A stretch of DNA of 64,000 nt from Geomesophilobacter sediminis (GTDB lineage Bacteria; Desulfobacterota; Desulfuromonadia; Geobacterales; Geobacteraceae). The notes under the pieces were generated by a model, which searched no databases, was not told where the DNA came from, and was given only the letters and a program-made list of their open reading frames with translations. This document shows positions 1 to 9,522 of this stretch, piece after piece (positions within the stretch are counted from its first letter, which is position 1; each line of letters starts with the position of its first letter). Both the position numbers and the translations under genes were made by a program. Where the stretch lies: assembly GCF_016458275.1 (NCBI RefSeq), contig NZ_JAEMHM010000014.1, positions 62,001 through 126,000 on the forward strand, in the 5' to 3' direction.

Positions 1-19
1 ACCGGGATCGTCCCCATAA

Positions 20-1675
<1,656 letters not shown>

Positions 1676-1696
1676 GTACAGGATGCCCTGACGTTG

Positions 1697-1728
1697 ATAG
1701 GGGGATGGCGAACGAGCCGTCCCCCTAT
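1697..1728 (+). terminator. Hairpin terminator after groEL
   Basis: A 12-bp stem (1697-1708 with 1717-1728, one G-U pair, 8-nt loop) lies 21 nt after the groEL stop and ends in a short T run. It probably separates groEL from the protease gene downstream. Confidence 0.7.
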
Positions 1729-1811
1729 TTACGTAACGGCAATTGACAAAGCAGTGGAACATCAAGCCGGTTCCAGCGCAATTTGGACGTAAGCCATATC
1801 GGAGGTTAACC

Positions 1812-3209
1812 ATGAAGCAAACGGCAGTACGCTTGTTTTCTACGGTGGTGGGGGTAACGCTACTCGTCTCAAGCTGTTTCGGGACGGCTTGGGCAAAGGA
1901 ACTTGCCCCCGACTTTGTGGAGTTGGCCAAGAAACTGAAACCATCCGTTGTCAATATCAGTACAGCCAAGACGGTAAAGCCGCAAACACAATTCCGACGC
2001 CCTTTCAGCAGCCCCTTTGGCAACGACCCCTTCCAGGATTTCTTTGACCGTTTCTTCGACAACATGCAGCCTCGCCAGTACAAGCAACGGAGTCTCGGCT
2101 CCGGATTCATAATCGACGGAGGTTACATTCTTACCAACAATCATGTGGTGGCCGGCGCCGACGAGATCAAGATAAAACTGGCCGATGGCCGCGAATTCAA
2201 GGCCGAAATCAAGGGGCTTGACGAAAAGCTGGATCTGGCACTGCTCAAAAGCGACGCCAAGGAGGAGTTGCCGACGGCGAAACTGGGTGACAGTGACGCT
2301 ATCCAGGTGGGGGAGTGGGTAATCGCCATCGGCAACCCATTCGGACTTGCCGAAACGGTAACTGCCGGCATTGTCAGCGCCAAAGGCCGGGTGATCGGCA
2401 GTGGCCCGTACGATGACTTCATCCAGACCGACGCTTCCATCAACCCCGGCAACTCTGGGGGGCCCCTCTTCAATGCCAAAGGGGAGGTAATCGGCATCAA
2501 CACGGCGATCATTGCCGGCGGCCAGGGAATCGGTTTCGCCATCCCCGTCAACATGGCCAAGTCCATTATCCCTCAACTGAGGGAGAAGGGGAAGGTTACA
2601 CGCGGCTGGTTGGGGGTCTCCATCCAGCCGGTTACCCCCGATCTGGCGAAATCTTTCGGCCTGAGCAGCGAAAAGGGAGCCCTGGTGAGCGAAGTCCTGC
2701 CGGAGAGCCCGGCCGAGACGGCGGGGTTTAAGCCTGGTGACATCATTCTGGAGTTCGATGGGAAAGTCATCCATGAGATGAGCGAACTCCCACGGTTAGT
2801 GGCTGCAACCGATGTGGGCAAGAAGGTCACGGTCAAGATATTGCGTGACGGCAAGGAAGAGAATGTTACTGCTGTCATTGATCGTTTGAAGGATGGCGGT
2901 GGCGATGAGCAGGGTGAAGCTGCCCAGGATAAGCTGGGGCTCACCGTCAGGGAGTTGAACAAAGAACTTGCCTCCAGGTTTCAGCTAAAGGAAACATCGG
3001 GTGTGGTTGTGACCGAGGTGAAATCGGACGGGCTGGCTCAGGAGGCGGGCATCGCCCAGGGAGATATCATCAAGGAGATCGACGGGCAAAAGGTGGCCAA
3101 CCTGAAGGAATATGAAAAGGCCATAGCCGCCCACAAAAAAGGTCAGATCATTCGCTTCCTTCTGAAGCGGGGTGACAGCTCTCTCTTTGTCGCCGCTAAA
3201 CTCGATTGA
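1812..3209 (+). CDS. degP: DegP/HtrA-type periplasmic serine endoprotease (Do family)
   Basis: This is an envelope protein quality-control protease and chaperone. The 465 residues comprise a signal sequence (1-28), a trypsin-like domain with triad His111, Asp141 and Ser215 (GNSGG), and two PDZ domains (about 270-360 and 375-460), as in full DegP/DegQ. The frame is open back to a TTG at 1743, but GGAGG at 1801-1805 fixes the ATG at 1812 and places the hydrophobic signal at the N-terminus. The segment VSSC inside the signal could be a lipobox, so a lipoprotein form is possible. It precedes an FKBP isomerase by 31 nt, which suggests a co-transcribed envelope-folding pair. Confidence 0.93.
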   Translation: MKQTAVRLFSTVVGVTLLVSSCFGTAWAKELAPDFVELAKKLKPSVVNISTAKTVKPQTQFRRPFSSPFGNDPFQDFFDRFFDNMQPRQYKQRSLGSGFIIDGGYILTNNHVVAGADEIKIKLADGREFKAEIKGLDEKLDLALLKSDAKEELPTAKLGDSDAIQVGEWVIAIGNPFGLAETVTAGIVSAKGRVIGSGPYDDFIQTDASINPGNSGGPLFNAKGEVIGINTAIIAGGQGIGFAIPVNMAKSIIPQLREKGKVTRGWLGVSIQPVTPDLAKSFGLSSEKGALVSEVLPESPAETAGFKPGDIILEFDGKVIHEMSELPRLVAATDVGKKVTVKILRDGKEENVTAVIDRLKDGGGDEQGEAAQDKLGLTVRELNKELASRFQLKETSGVVVTEVKSDGLAQEAGIAQGDIIKEIDGQKVANLKEYEKAIAAHKKGQIIRFLLKRGDSSLFVAAKLD

Positions 3210-3240
3210 GTTGACAACATATCCGCAACCGGAGGATAGA

Positions 3241-3912
3241 ATGCTCAGAATCATCATTGTAGCCATGCTTTTCCTGTTCATCACCATCCCTTCATTTGCC
3301 GTCGAGGGGCCTAAAAATGAGGATGAGAAGACTCTTTATGCCATCGGGCTGACGGTTGCCCGGTCTCTGTCGGTATTCAACCTATCCCCCGCCGAATTGG
3401 AGCATGTCAAGCAAGGGATTACGGATGCGGTCGAAGGAAAGAAACCGGCGGTAGATTTGGCCGACTATACCGGGAAGGTGCAAGAACTGGCCCGTGCGCG
3501 CCGCAAGGCCCAGGGAGAGAAAGCTGCTGCTGCGGGTAAGGAGTTCCTGGAGAAGGCGGCCGGCGAAAAAGGGGCTGTAAAGACCGATTCCGGAATGGTG
3601 TACCAGTCCTTGAAGGATGGAAGTGGCGCCAGTCCGACCGCAACCGATACGGTAAAAGTCAACTATCGCGGGACCCTCGTTGATGGAAAGGAATTCGACA
3701 GTTCGTACAAGCGTGGCACTCCTGCCGAGTTCCGTCTGGACGGGGTCATAAAATGCTGGACCGAAGGGCTGCAGAAAATGAAAGAGGGTGGAAAGGCCCG
3801 GTTTGTCTGCCCGTCCACGCTCGCCTACGGCGATGCTGGTGCCGGAGAACTCATTCTTCCAGGATCAACGCTTAACTTCGAGGTAGAACTCCTCGAAATC
3901 AAGAAGAAATAG
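3241..3912 (+). CDS. FKBP-type peptidyl-prolyl isomerase, exported
   Basis: This catalyses cis-trans isomerisation of X-Pro bonds in exported proteins. The 223 residues contain a signal peptide (about 1-20), a helical FKBP_N dimerisation segment (25-105, Lys/Ala/Glu rich) and a C-terminal FKBP domain (about 115-222) with the YRGTLVDGKEFDSSY and TLAYGDAGAG motifs of FkpA/Mip proteins. GGAGG at 3231-3235 fixes the start. The putative active-site aromatic is in VIKCWTEGLQKM. It lies directly behind the DegP-like gene and is probably co-transcribed with it. Confidence 0.92.
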   Translation: MLRIIIVAMLFLFITIPSFAVEGPKNEDEKTLYAIGLTVARSLSVFNLSPAELEHVKQGITDAVEGKKPAVDLADYTGKVQELARARRKAQGEKAAAAGKEFLEKAAGEKGAVKTDSGMVYQSLKDGSGASPTATDTVKVNYRGTLVDGKEFDSSYKRGTPAEFRLDGVIKCWTEGLQKMKEGGKARFVCPSTLAYGDAGAGELILPGSTLNFEVELLEIKKK

Positions 3913-3975
3913 GAGCGTGCCTTTTAAGGCCGAATCCGGTCGATTTCACCTTTCTATACCGAAAATTTAACTGTT

Positions 3976-4009
3976 GACGCCTCTATCTAATGGCACGGAT
4001 AGAGGCGTC
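3976..4009. terminator. Perfect hairpin between convergent genes
   Basis: A perfect 12-bp stem (3976-3987 with 3998-4009) and 10-nt loop sit between the convergent FKBP gene and the thioredoxin end of the stress operon. The flanking T tracts are weak, but the position fits a bidirectional terminator. Confidence 0.6.
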
Positions 4010-4055
4010 TCGCCTATATTCACAGTTTACTCAGCCACAACCTTTCCGTTCAATC

Positions 4056-4502
4056 TCAGCTCAGCCTATGTTTGAGCCAAGTCAGAATCGCATCGAGCGG
4101 TTGCGCTCCCGCAAGTTGACCGACAACGCGCCCCTGCTTCAGCAGCACTATGGCCGGAATTCCCCTGATACCGAATCGAGCTGCCAGATTTGGATTGTCT
4201 TGGGTACTGATCTGTAGTACTGCCGCCTGCCCGGCTAGTTTTTCAGCAACTGTCCGCACCACCGGTGCGAAGGTGTGGCAGTGCGGTCAGGTGGGAGACC
4301 AGAATTCAGCCAGCACCGGACCAGGATAGGAGTTGATAAAGGAGTCAAAGGTCCGGTCGGTTATCTGCTGGGGATGGCAGTACAACGCCGGTAAAGATGA
4401 CTTGCAGTTGCCGCAGCGCCCACGCAGACCCTCTTTATCAGCAGGGATACGGTTGCCAGTGCCACAGGATGGGCAGGAAACGATGTAACTTGCCGTAGTC
4501 AT
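4056..4502 (-). CDS. Thioredoxin 2-like protein with in-frame TGA at the active-site Cys (candidate selenoprotein)
   Basis: This is a thiol-disulfide oxidoreductase of the TrxC type. A zinc-ribbon N-terminus (Cys10, 13, 30, 33) leads into a thioredoxin fold. Two ORFs, 4287-4502 and 4056-4262, lie in the same frame, separated only by TGA at 4287-4289 and eight sense codons. Read through, the active site is W-S-P-T-U-P-H-C, so the TGA replaces the first Cys of the CxxC motif exactly where TrxC has WCGPC. The remainder (FAPVV, GIRGIPAIVLLKQGR with the cis-Pro) is intact. Total length is 148 residues, normal for TrxC. The start follows the preceding gene's stop by 1 nt. A hairpin directly after the TGA could be a SECIS. 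The alternative is a nonsense mutation, but its exact placement argues against that. Confidence 0.8.
4254..4286 (-). promoter_or_regulatory. Candidate bacterial SECIS hairpin
   Basis: Immediately 3' of the TGA (in mRNA sense) is CCGCAC, pairing perfectly with GTGCGG 21 nt later. Inside, CACC pairs with GGTG under an 8-nt loop (TTCGCACC), with a 5-nt bulge on the 5' side. Position and size match bacterial SECIS elements, which begin right at the UGA and bulge below a short apical stem. No folding software was run. Confidence 0.55.
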
Positions 4503-4503
4503 G

Positions 4504-5112
4504 TCACTTTACCGCGGTTGCAGGTTGTTGTTCTCTTGGATACTGCCGACGAAGCCGTTCCAGCCCTTTTTGCCAGCTCTCGGCGTCGCCGTACTCGAAG
4601 AAGCGCGGATAATGCTCGTGTGCCGCCTTGATCCGGCGAGCATGCTTGATCGGGCACCAGTATTGTTCGGTCCGTGCAGCGATCTCCCGACCATAGGCCA
4701 TGAGGCCGTTGCCATAGGAACAGTAGAAACAGTTGAACTTCTCGATGACGTTCAGGTACGGGAGGTCCTCCCGGTCGAAAATCAGATAATCGGAGCGCTT
4801 TGCCTTGGGAATGCCGTACACAGGAAAGCAGATCGACTGATAAAGCCAGAGAAACAGATCCAGGATCATGAAGGGAATAAACCCGGCGTAGATGACCGGA
4901 GCGGTCAGGACATTGAGCGGTCTTGCTTTGATCAGATAGCGGAACCAGCCGATTTTCAGACGACGTTGCTGCCGTGCCACCTCCTCGGCGAACCGAACCC
5001 GTTTCTTTTCAATGATGAACTCGAATTCGTCCCGTTTCTTCTTGAACTCGACTTCGAGTTCCTCCTGCAGTTCCTTGATCCGTCGGATGAGATCGTCAAT
5101 GGTTTGGGGCAT
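4504..5112 (-). CDS. Conserved membrane protein with coiled-coil N-terminus, function unknown
   Basis: I do not recognise a characterised family. The 202-residue protein starts with a charged coiled coil (about 5-50, rich in Glu, Lys and Arg). Hydrophobic segments at about 65-100 (LTAPVIYAGFIPFMILDLFLWLY) are followed by a region with a CxxC pair (FNCFYCSYGNG, about 128-138) and another Cys in EQYWCPIKHARRI. The Cys residues could bind metal or be redox active, which is interesting because its stop is 1 nt from the start of the thioredoxin gene. It lies 26 nt behind the DegS-like gene in the stress operon. Confidence 0.75.
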   Translation of the reverse strand: MPQTIDDLIRRIKELQEELEVEFKKKRDEFEFIIEKKRVRFAEEVARQQRRLKIGWFRYLIKARPLNVLTAPVIYAGFIPFMILDLFLWLYQSICFPVYGIPKAKRSDYLIFDREDLPYLNVIEKFNCFYCSYGNGLMAYGREIAARTEQYWCPIKHARRIKAAHEHYPRFFEYGDAESWQKGLERLRRQYPREQQPATAVK

Positions 5113-5138
5113 TCCGCTTCTCCCTGGCTTGATTTTGC

Positions 5139-6269
5139 TTACTCTGCCTGCAACTGAACGCTGCGCTGCTGCTGTTTGCCGTCACGGAGAATGGTGATGG
5201 TCACCGTATCGCCTACCTTGAAGTCATCCAGTCGAGCCAGCAATTTGGGAATCGTTTCGACCTGTTTTCCTTGTACGGCTGTAATGATGTCTCCCGGAGA
5301 AAATGTTCGGTCGCGGTTAATGGTTATGCCTCTGAACCCTGCACGTGCTGCCGGAGAATTTGAACGCACCTTGAGTATAGCCACCCCCTTGACGCCAAGC
5401 TGCTCGGTAATCGCTTCGTTAAGATCCTGGTCAATTTCAATTCCCAAGGACGGGCGGACATATTTCCCTTGACCAATCAGTTGCGGAACCACCCGGTTGA
5501 CGGTATCGACCGGCACTGCAAAGCCGACCCCGGCGGATGCGCCGGACGGGCTGTAGATGGCGGTATTGATGCCGATGAGCCGACCGGCGGAATCAAGCAA
5601 CGGCCCGCCGGAATTGCCCGGGTTGATGGCGGCATCGGTCTGGATCAGATGCTCAATGACGCTGCCGGATTCCCCCTTCAATGACCGGTCCAGAGCAGAG
5701 ACGATCCCGGTGGTCAGGGTCCAGTCGAGGCCAAAGGGATTGCCGATGGCAAAGACCTTCTGGCCAACTTTCAGGTTGTGTGAGGTGCCCACCGGCAGCG
5801 AATGTCCTTTGAAGCCGGTGCCGATCTTTAGCACTGCAAGATCGTGCATGGGGCTGGCGCCGACCAGGCTGGCCTTGTACTCCTTGCCGTCCGACAATCT
5901 GACCCGTGCTTCCGAAGCCCCTTCGATGACATGGTAATTGGTGACCACATGTCCCTTGTCATCCCAAATGAACCCGGACCCGGTGCCACGGGGGATGGTG
6001 AAGATATTGCGGCTCCAGAAGTCCATGACCCGTTCCGATGTGGAAATATACACAACCGAATCGCGGGACCGTTCGAACAGTTCGATGGTCGATTTTTCAT
6101 CAGCGGCCAGATCGCCCCGGGCAGTTACCGCTCGCGGTGTTGCCGATTCTTTCTGGAACGCCCGATCAGCCCACGACAGGGCATGCCAGGCGAACAGCAC
6201 CGTGATGACTGCGATGGTCAGCCAGCGCAGGCGACGCAGGAACGGGTCACTTGGCGAGTACTGAGGCAT
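5139..6269 (-). CDS. Membrane-anchored trypsin-like serine protease with one PDZ domain (DegS/HtrA-like)
   Basis: This is a 376-residue envelope protease. One N-terminal transmembrane anchor (about 16-33) precedes an S1C protease domain with triad His113, Asp143 and Ser220 (NPGNSGG) and a single PDZ domain (about 275-370). That domain count and anchor resemble DegS rather than DegP, although there is no evidence for a sigma-E cascade here. It is the second S1C protease in the window and belongs to the Hsp20/CbpA operon. A DegP-like protease next to PsiE and thioredoxin genes recalls the transmissible heat-resistance loci of Gammaproteobacteria. Confidence 0.92.
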   Translation of the reverse strand: MPQYSPSDPFLRRLRWLTIAVITVLFAWHALSWADRAFQKESATPRAVTARGDLAADEKSTIELFERSRDSVVYISTSERVMDFWSRNIFTIPRGTGSGFIWDDKGHVVTNYHVIEGASEARVRLSDGKEYKASLVGASPMHDLAVLKIGTGFKGHSLPVGTSHNLKVGQKVFAIGNPFGLDWTLTTGIVSALDRSLKGESGSVIEHLIQTDAAINPGNSGGPLLDSAGRLIGINTAIYSPSGASAGVGFAVPVDTVNRVVPQLIGQGKYVRPSLGIEIDQDLNEAITEQLGVKGVAILKVRSNSPAARAGFRGITINRDRTFSPGDIITAVQGKQVETIPKLLARLDDFKVGDTVTITILRDGKQQQRSVQLQAE

Positions 6270-6299
6270 GTGGTACTCCGATCATACAAACAATTAATG

Positions 6300-6797
6300 T
6301 TATCCTTCTTCTTGCCGGCCATGTTCCATGTTCCAGGCATCCCGTTCCCGCATAAGCCAGTACACGGCGCCAAGAGCGATAAGTGCCAATGCCAGCGCTG
6401 CAATCTTGGCCGCTTCTATGGCCTGGATATCAAGGATAATGAATTTGCGGGCCAGGGCAAGCAACGAAACCAGGATGACCGTCTTTACCTGGATGATGTT
6501 CTGCTGCCGTTTGGCAACTACCAATATGGAGTGCTTGAACTCCATGGCGATGAGCAGGGTCATAATCCCGCCGAACACCGTCTGGAAAGTCTCGTGCTTC
6601 AGGGGGTCGAAGGCCTTGTTCACCAGCAAATTGATAACATCCTCGCCTAGCTTGAAAAGGGCGATAACCACGATGAATGATATGAGCAGCACCAGAATAT
6701 TGGCGATCAGGTTCTCGAAGAGATGATATGGTTTCGCTTTACGTGCTTTTTCGGTTGCCTTGTGCAGCCATGTTTGCTGCCAGTTTCGTTCAGTCAT
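6300..6797 (-). CDS. PsiE-like (phosphate-starvation-inducible E) inner-membrane protein
   Basis: The 165-residue protein has four predicted hydrophobic helices: about 28-50, 68-90, 103-120 and 127-146. The layout and motifs (FKLGEDVINLL, ALARKFIILD) resemble the PsiE family. The biochemical role of PsiE is unknown, though members recur in heat-resistance islands. It sits 18 nt downstream of cbpM and 30 nt upstream of the protease gene, clearly inside the operon. The start has an AGGAG sequence about 8 nt upstream. Confidence 0.8.
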   Translation of the reverse strand: MTERNWQQTWLHKATEKARKAKPYHLFENLIANILVLLISFIVVIALFKLGEDVINLLVNKAFDPLKHETFQTVFGGIMTLLIAMEFKHSILVVAKRQQNIIQVKTVILVSLLALARKFIILDIQAIEAAKIAALALALIALGAVYWLMRERDAWNMEHGRQEEG

Positions 6798-6815
6798 GGC
6801 AAAGCTCCTCGGACC

Positions 6816-7133
6816 TTATAGTCGCCGCTCCAGGTCGTCGATGCGGTCCAGCAGTTCCATCACCAGGGCCACGGCATCGAAGTTGAGACCAAGGTCCCGT
6901 TTCAGGCGCAAGGCCTTCCTTGCCCTGATAACGGCACTCCGGTCAAACAGAGGAGTTGCCCCTCCCGACAGCGGCTCGATGAGGCCGATGGAGAAGAGCC
7001 GCTTTGCTACCGACAGGTGGCATTCGCACAGTCTACACAATTCATGAATGGTGATGCCCGGCACCGAGACCATTTCATGTTTTCTGCTGATAATGATTTC
7101 ATACTGTCGTGCTGTCATGGCGTCCTCGGTCAC
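6816..7133 (-). CDS. cbpM: Chaperone modulator CbpM (MerR-like)
   Basis: The 105-residue protein has a MerR-like helix-turn-helix fold ([24 protein letters not shown]). Its leucine-rich C-terminal helix ([16 protein letters not shown]) is typical of CbpM, which binds the J-domain of CbpA and inhibits it. The GTG start at 7133 overlaps the cbpA stop in a 4-nt GTGA, indicating translational coupling; an internal ATG at 7118 is the alternative. Adjacency to cbpA is diagnostic. Confidence 0.88.
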   Translation of the reverse strand: MTEDAMTARQYEIIISRKHEMVSVPGITIHELCRLCECHLSVAKRLFSIGLIEPLSGGATPLFDRSAVIRARKALRLKRDLGLNFDAVALVMELLDRIDDLERRL

Positions 7134-8071
7134 GTACGCGGATCAAATCGCGATTCCTTGGCCAATTCCTCGAAGAGATGCCGCTCCCTGGCCGAGAGAT
7201 GCTTCGGCACCACGATGCGGACTTTCACCAGCAGATCTCCATAGCGTCCCGTGGTAACAGGCATCCCCTTGCCTCGTACCCGCAAGGTCTGACCGCTCTG
7301 GGTACCAGCCGGCACGGTGAGATTGATCCTGCCATCGACCGTTGGCACCAGCACCTTGGCCCCCAGAGCTGCCTCCCAGGGAGTAATATCGACCGTCGTG
7401 GCCAGGTCATGGCCGTTCAGGGTGAAGCGTTTGTCGGGTTGGATTTGGACCCTCAGGAACAGGTCACCCGCTTCCGCACCGCCGCTGCCGCTGCCACCTT
7501 GCCCGGCAAGCCGGATCAGGGAACCGTCCGTAACACCCGGCGGAATGGTGACATCATAACTGCGTCTGGTCCTGATCGGTCTGCCGCTGCTGTCCGCTTC
7601 TACCCGTTCCAGTTCGATGTTTTTTCTGACGCCATGATAGGCGTCGGACAGCGTGATGTCGATAGTGGCCTCATGATCCCGCCCCCGCCGTCTCCTGGTA
7701 CCTCCGCCCCGGAATTCGGCCTCTTCGCCAAAACTCCATCCGCCGCCGAACAGGTTCTGAAAGAAGTCACTGAACTGGCCCGGGTCGGCATTTGAGAAAT
7801 GGAACCGCACATTGTTGTCACCCTGAGACCCCTGATTGGCGAATCGCCCATCCCAGCTGCTGCCGACCTGATCGTACCTGGCCCGTTTTTCCGGATCTCC
7901 CAACACCTCGTAGGCTTCGTTGATCTGCTTGAATTTCTCCTCGGCGGAGCTTTCCTTGTTGATATCGGGATGGTACTTTCGTGCCAGCTTGCGGTAGGCT
8001 CGCTGGATCTCTTCCTGGGTTGCCGTTTTGCTTACGCCGAGGATGGCGTAATAATCCTGAAACGTTGCCAT
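7130..8071 (-). CDS. cbpA: DnaJ-type co-chaperone CbpA
   Basis: The 313-residue J-domain protein stimulates DnaK ATPase. The J-domain occupies residues 1-70 with HPD at 34-36. A Gly/Phe-rich linker (about 80-130) and two C-terminal beta-sandwich substrate domains (about 135-305) follow. There is no DnaJ zinc finger (no CxxCxGxG repeats), so it is the CbpA/DjlA-like class II type. The coupled downstream cbpM supports the assignment. It belongs to the Hsp20-to-thioredoxin stress operon. Confidence 0.93.
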   Translation of the reverse strand: MATFQDYYAILGVSKTATQEEIQRAYRKLARKYHPDINKESSAEEKFKQINEAYEVLGDPEKRARYDQVGSSWDGRFANQGSQGDNNVRFHFSNADPGQFSDFFQNLFGGGWSFGEEAEFRGGGTRRRRGRDHEATIDITLSDAYHGVRKNIELERVEADSSGRPIRTRRSYDVTIPPGVTDGSLIRLAGQGGSGSGGAEAGDLFLRVQIQPDKRFTLNGHDLATTVDITPWEAALGAKVLVPTVDGRINLTVPAGTQSGQTLRVRGKGMPVTTGRYGDLLVKVRIVVPKHLSARERHLFEELAKESRFDPRT

Positions 8072-8095
8072 TATCTTCTCTCTCGCCTGAACCCA

Positions 8096-8257
8096 TCATT
8101 CTTTGTTGTCGTCTTCAGGCCATCTGCGCATGCAGTAGATGCACTGTTCAACATTGTGCGGAATCGTGTCCCGCAGAATTTCTTTCTGAAACTGGACGCC
8201 ACAGCGCTTTGGAACCGGATAACGATGCAATTTGTTGTCTTTGATGAAGTAATGCAT
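8096..8257 (-). CDS. Small Cys-containing protein (53 aa), function unknown
   Basis: The 53-residue ORF starts at an ATG preceded by AAGGAG seven bases upstream, a better context than the longer in-frame start at 8338. It has a basic N-terminus and a CxxC pair (EQCIYCMRRWPEDD), with another Cys in KRCGVQF. The pattern suggests a tiny metal-binding or zinc-ribbon-like protein. It lies 24 nt ahead of cbpA and is probably co-transcribed. No family is recognised. Confidence 0.6.
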   Translation of the reverse strand: MHYFIKDNKLHRYPVPKRCGVQFQKEILRDTIPHNVEQCIYCMRRWPEDDNKE

Positions 8258-8483
8258 GCCATGCTCCTTTCTCTTGCGGTAGCGAGTTACGTTGTGCGTA
8301 ATTCCCAGCATTGTTCGGGTCATTCTGTGTCCCGGCAAGAAACTGTAGTACGTTCTGAAGGTTCCTGAGCCTCCTCGCCAAGACTTCCTTTTGCTGCGGG
8401 TCGTCGGTAGTTCTGTATTGGCTGTGCAACTCCTTCATATGTTCTTGAACTATCGTAACGGGGTTGATGCATTTACGCTTCAT
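8148..8483 (-). CDS. Possible small basic protein, overlapping the 53-aa ORF
   Basis: This frame encodes 111 residues and starts behind a strong site (GGAGGA). Its first ~75 residues (MKRKCINPVTIVQEHMKEL and onward) look protein-like and helical. Its last ~35 residues overlap the 53-aa ORF in another frame and look like shadow sequence. Either a short gene has lost its stop by frameshift, or only the N-terminal part matters. Low confidence. Confidence 0.35.
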   Translation of the reverse strand: MKRKCINPVTIVQEHMKELHSQYRTTDDPQQKEVLARRLRNLQNVLQFLAGTQNDPNNAGNYAQRNSLPQEKGAWHALLHQRQQIASLSGSKALWRPVSERNSAGHDSAQC

Positions 8484-8539
8484 CTATCCTTCCTCCGTGT
8501 CTGCAAGAAAGAATAAGGGGCTTTTCCGATAGAACCGGC

Positions 8540-8562
8540 GAGGGCCGCATCAAGCGGCCCTC
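8540..8562 (-). terminator. GC-rich hairpin inside the stress operon
   Basis: A perfect 9-bp stem (GAGGGCCGC / GCGGCCCTC, 5-nt loop) sits 17 nt after the last Hsp20 gene. There is no T run, so it may be an attenuator or a 3' mRNA stabiliser rather than a full terminator. Confidence 0.5.
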
Positions 8563-8578
8563 AATCGTTCAAGCTGGT

Positions 8579-9061
8579 TCAGGAGATCGGCACGCGATAG
8601 CGGGCATGCCGTCCTTTCTCCGGCTTGGGGAGCCGGATGGTCAGGACCCCGTGTTTGAGGTCCGCCGCAATCGTCTTTTCATCGATTTCGTACGGCAACC
8701 GGACAGTTCTGGCGAAGCTGCCGTACCGGCATTCTGAAATTAGGCACCCATCACCTCCTTTCCGCTCGCGTACAACGTTCTTTTCACCTTTTATCGTTAA
8801 CCGCCTGCCGACAAGTTCGACTGAGAAATCTTCTTTCTTCAGCCCTGGCATTTCTGCCCTGATAATCAGTTCATCAGTGGTTTCATTCATGTCGAGCGAC
8901 GGACCACCAAACTGCATGAAGGCTGGCAGGGCATCGGCTGTGATCCGCTCCGGGGTATGTTCCTCTTTCTTCCGCGGACTTAGTTTGTTCAGGAAATGGC
9001 CGACTTTGTCATGAACCCGCTCCAGCGCCTCGCCCCATTTCTCGGGCAACAGGTTTGACAT
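8579..9061 (-). CDS. Small heat-shock protein, Hsp20 family (third copy)
   Basis: The 160-residue holdase has a variable N-terminal arm (1-55), then the alpha-crystallin domain (about 58-150) with A-x-x-x-GVLTIRLPKPE near its end and a C-terminal YRVPIS resembling the IxI anchoring motif. A GTG at 9070 is in frame, but GGAGG nine bases before the ATG at 9061 favours that start. It is the most divergent of the three tandem Hsp20 genes and closes the Hsp20 block. Confidence 0.9.
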   Translation of the reverse strand: MSNLLPEKWGEALERVHDKVGHFLNKLSPRKKEEHTPERITADALPAFMQFGGPSLDMNETTDELIIRAEMPGLKKEDFSVELVGRRLTIKGEKNVVRERKGGDGCLISECRYGSFARTVRLPYEIDEKTIAADLKHGVLTIRLPKPEKGRHARYRVPIS

Positions 9062-9086
9062 GGTGATCACCTCCCAATCAGACTCT

Positions 9087-9485
9087 TCAGCCGACCTGGA
9101 TTGCGATCCGTTTCGGTTTGGCGACTTCAGACTTCGGTATCCGCAGGGTCAGGATGCCGTTCACGTAGTCGGCATGGGCCTTTTCATGATCGAGGCTCTC
9201 GGGGATCGAGAACTGGCGGTAGTAGTTTGCCAGTTCAAATTCCCGATAGGACGAAGTTCCGGGCACCTTGTGCTGGGCCGGTGCGCTGATGGTCAGAATG
9301 CCTTTTTCGACGTTGACATCGAGCGATTCCTTGGAGGCGCCCGGGATGTCGGCGGTCAGGACCATACCTTCTTCATCCTCGATGATGTTGACTGCCGGGC
9401 GGATATAGCGTTCGTTGGACCGCGTCTCTTCACGGGTCTGCACATTCCGTTCGTCATTTCTTTCCGTAAGACTGTTGACTGCCAT
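9087..9485 (-). CDS. Small heat-shock protein, Hsp20 family (second copy)
   Basis: The 132-residue alpha-crystallin-type holdase prevents aggregation of unfolding proteins. The crystallin domain runs from about 28 to 122, with YVNGILTLRIPKSE near the end and a short C-terminal IAIQVG. AAAGGAGG sits ahead of the ATG. It is separated by 37 nt from the first copy and 25 nt from the third. Confidence 0.92.
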   Translation of the reverse strand: MAVNSLTERNDERNVQTREETRSNERYIRPAVNIIEDEEGMVLTADIPGASKESLDVNVEKGILTISAPAQHKVPGTSSYREFELANYYRQFSIPESLDHEKAHADYVNGILTLRIPKSEVAKPKRIAIQVG

Positions 9486-9522
9486 GATTGATTACCTCCT
9501 TTCCGTATCATGTCGTTCGTTA

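Noticed and set aside
4287-4289. Simple nonsense mutation splitting trx
   Set aside because: Possible in principle, but the stop hits exactly the catalytic Cys codon and is followed by a hairpin; selenocysteine explains more.
8071-8262. 63-aa ORF overlapping the small CxxC ORF
   Set aside because: Wrong frame relative to the ORF with a ribosome site; composition is shadow-like.
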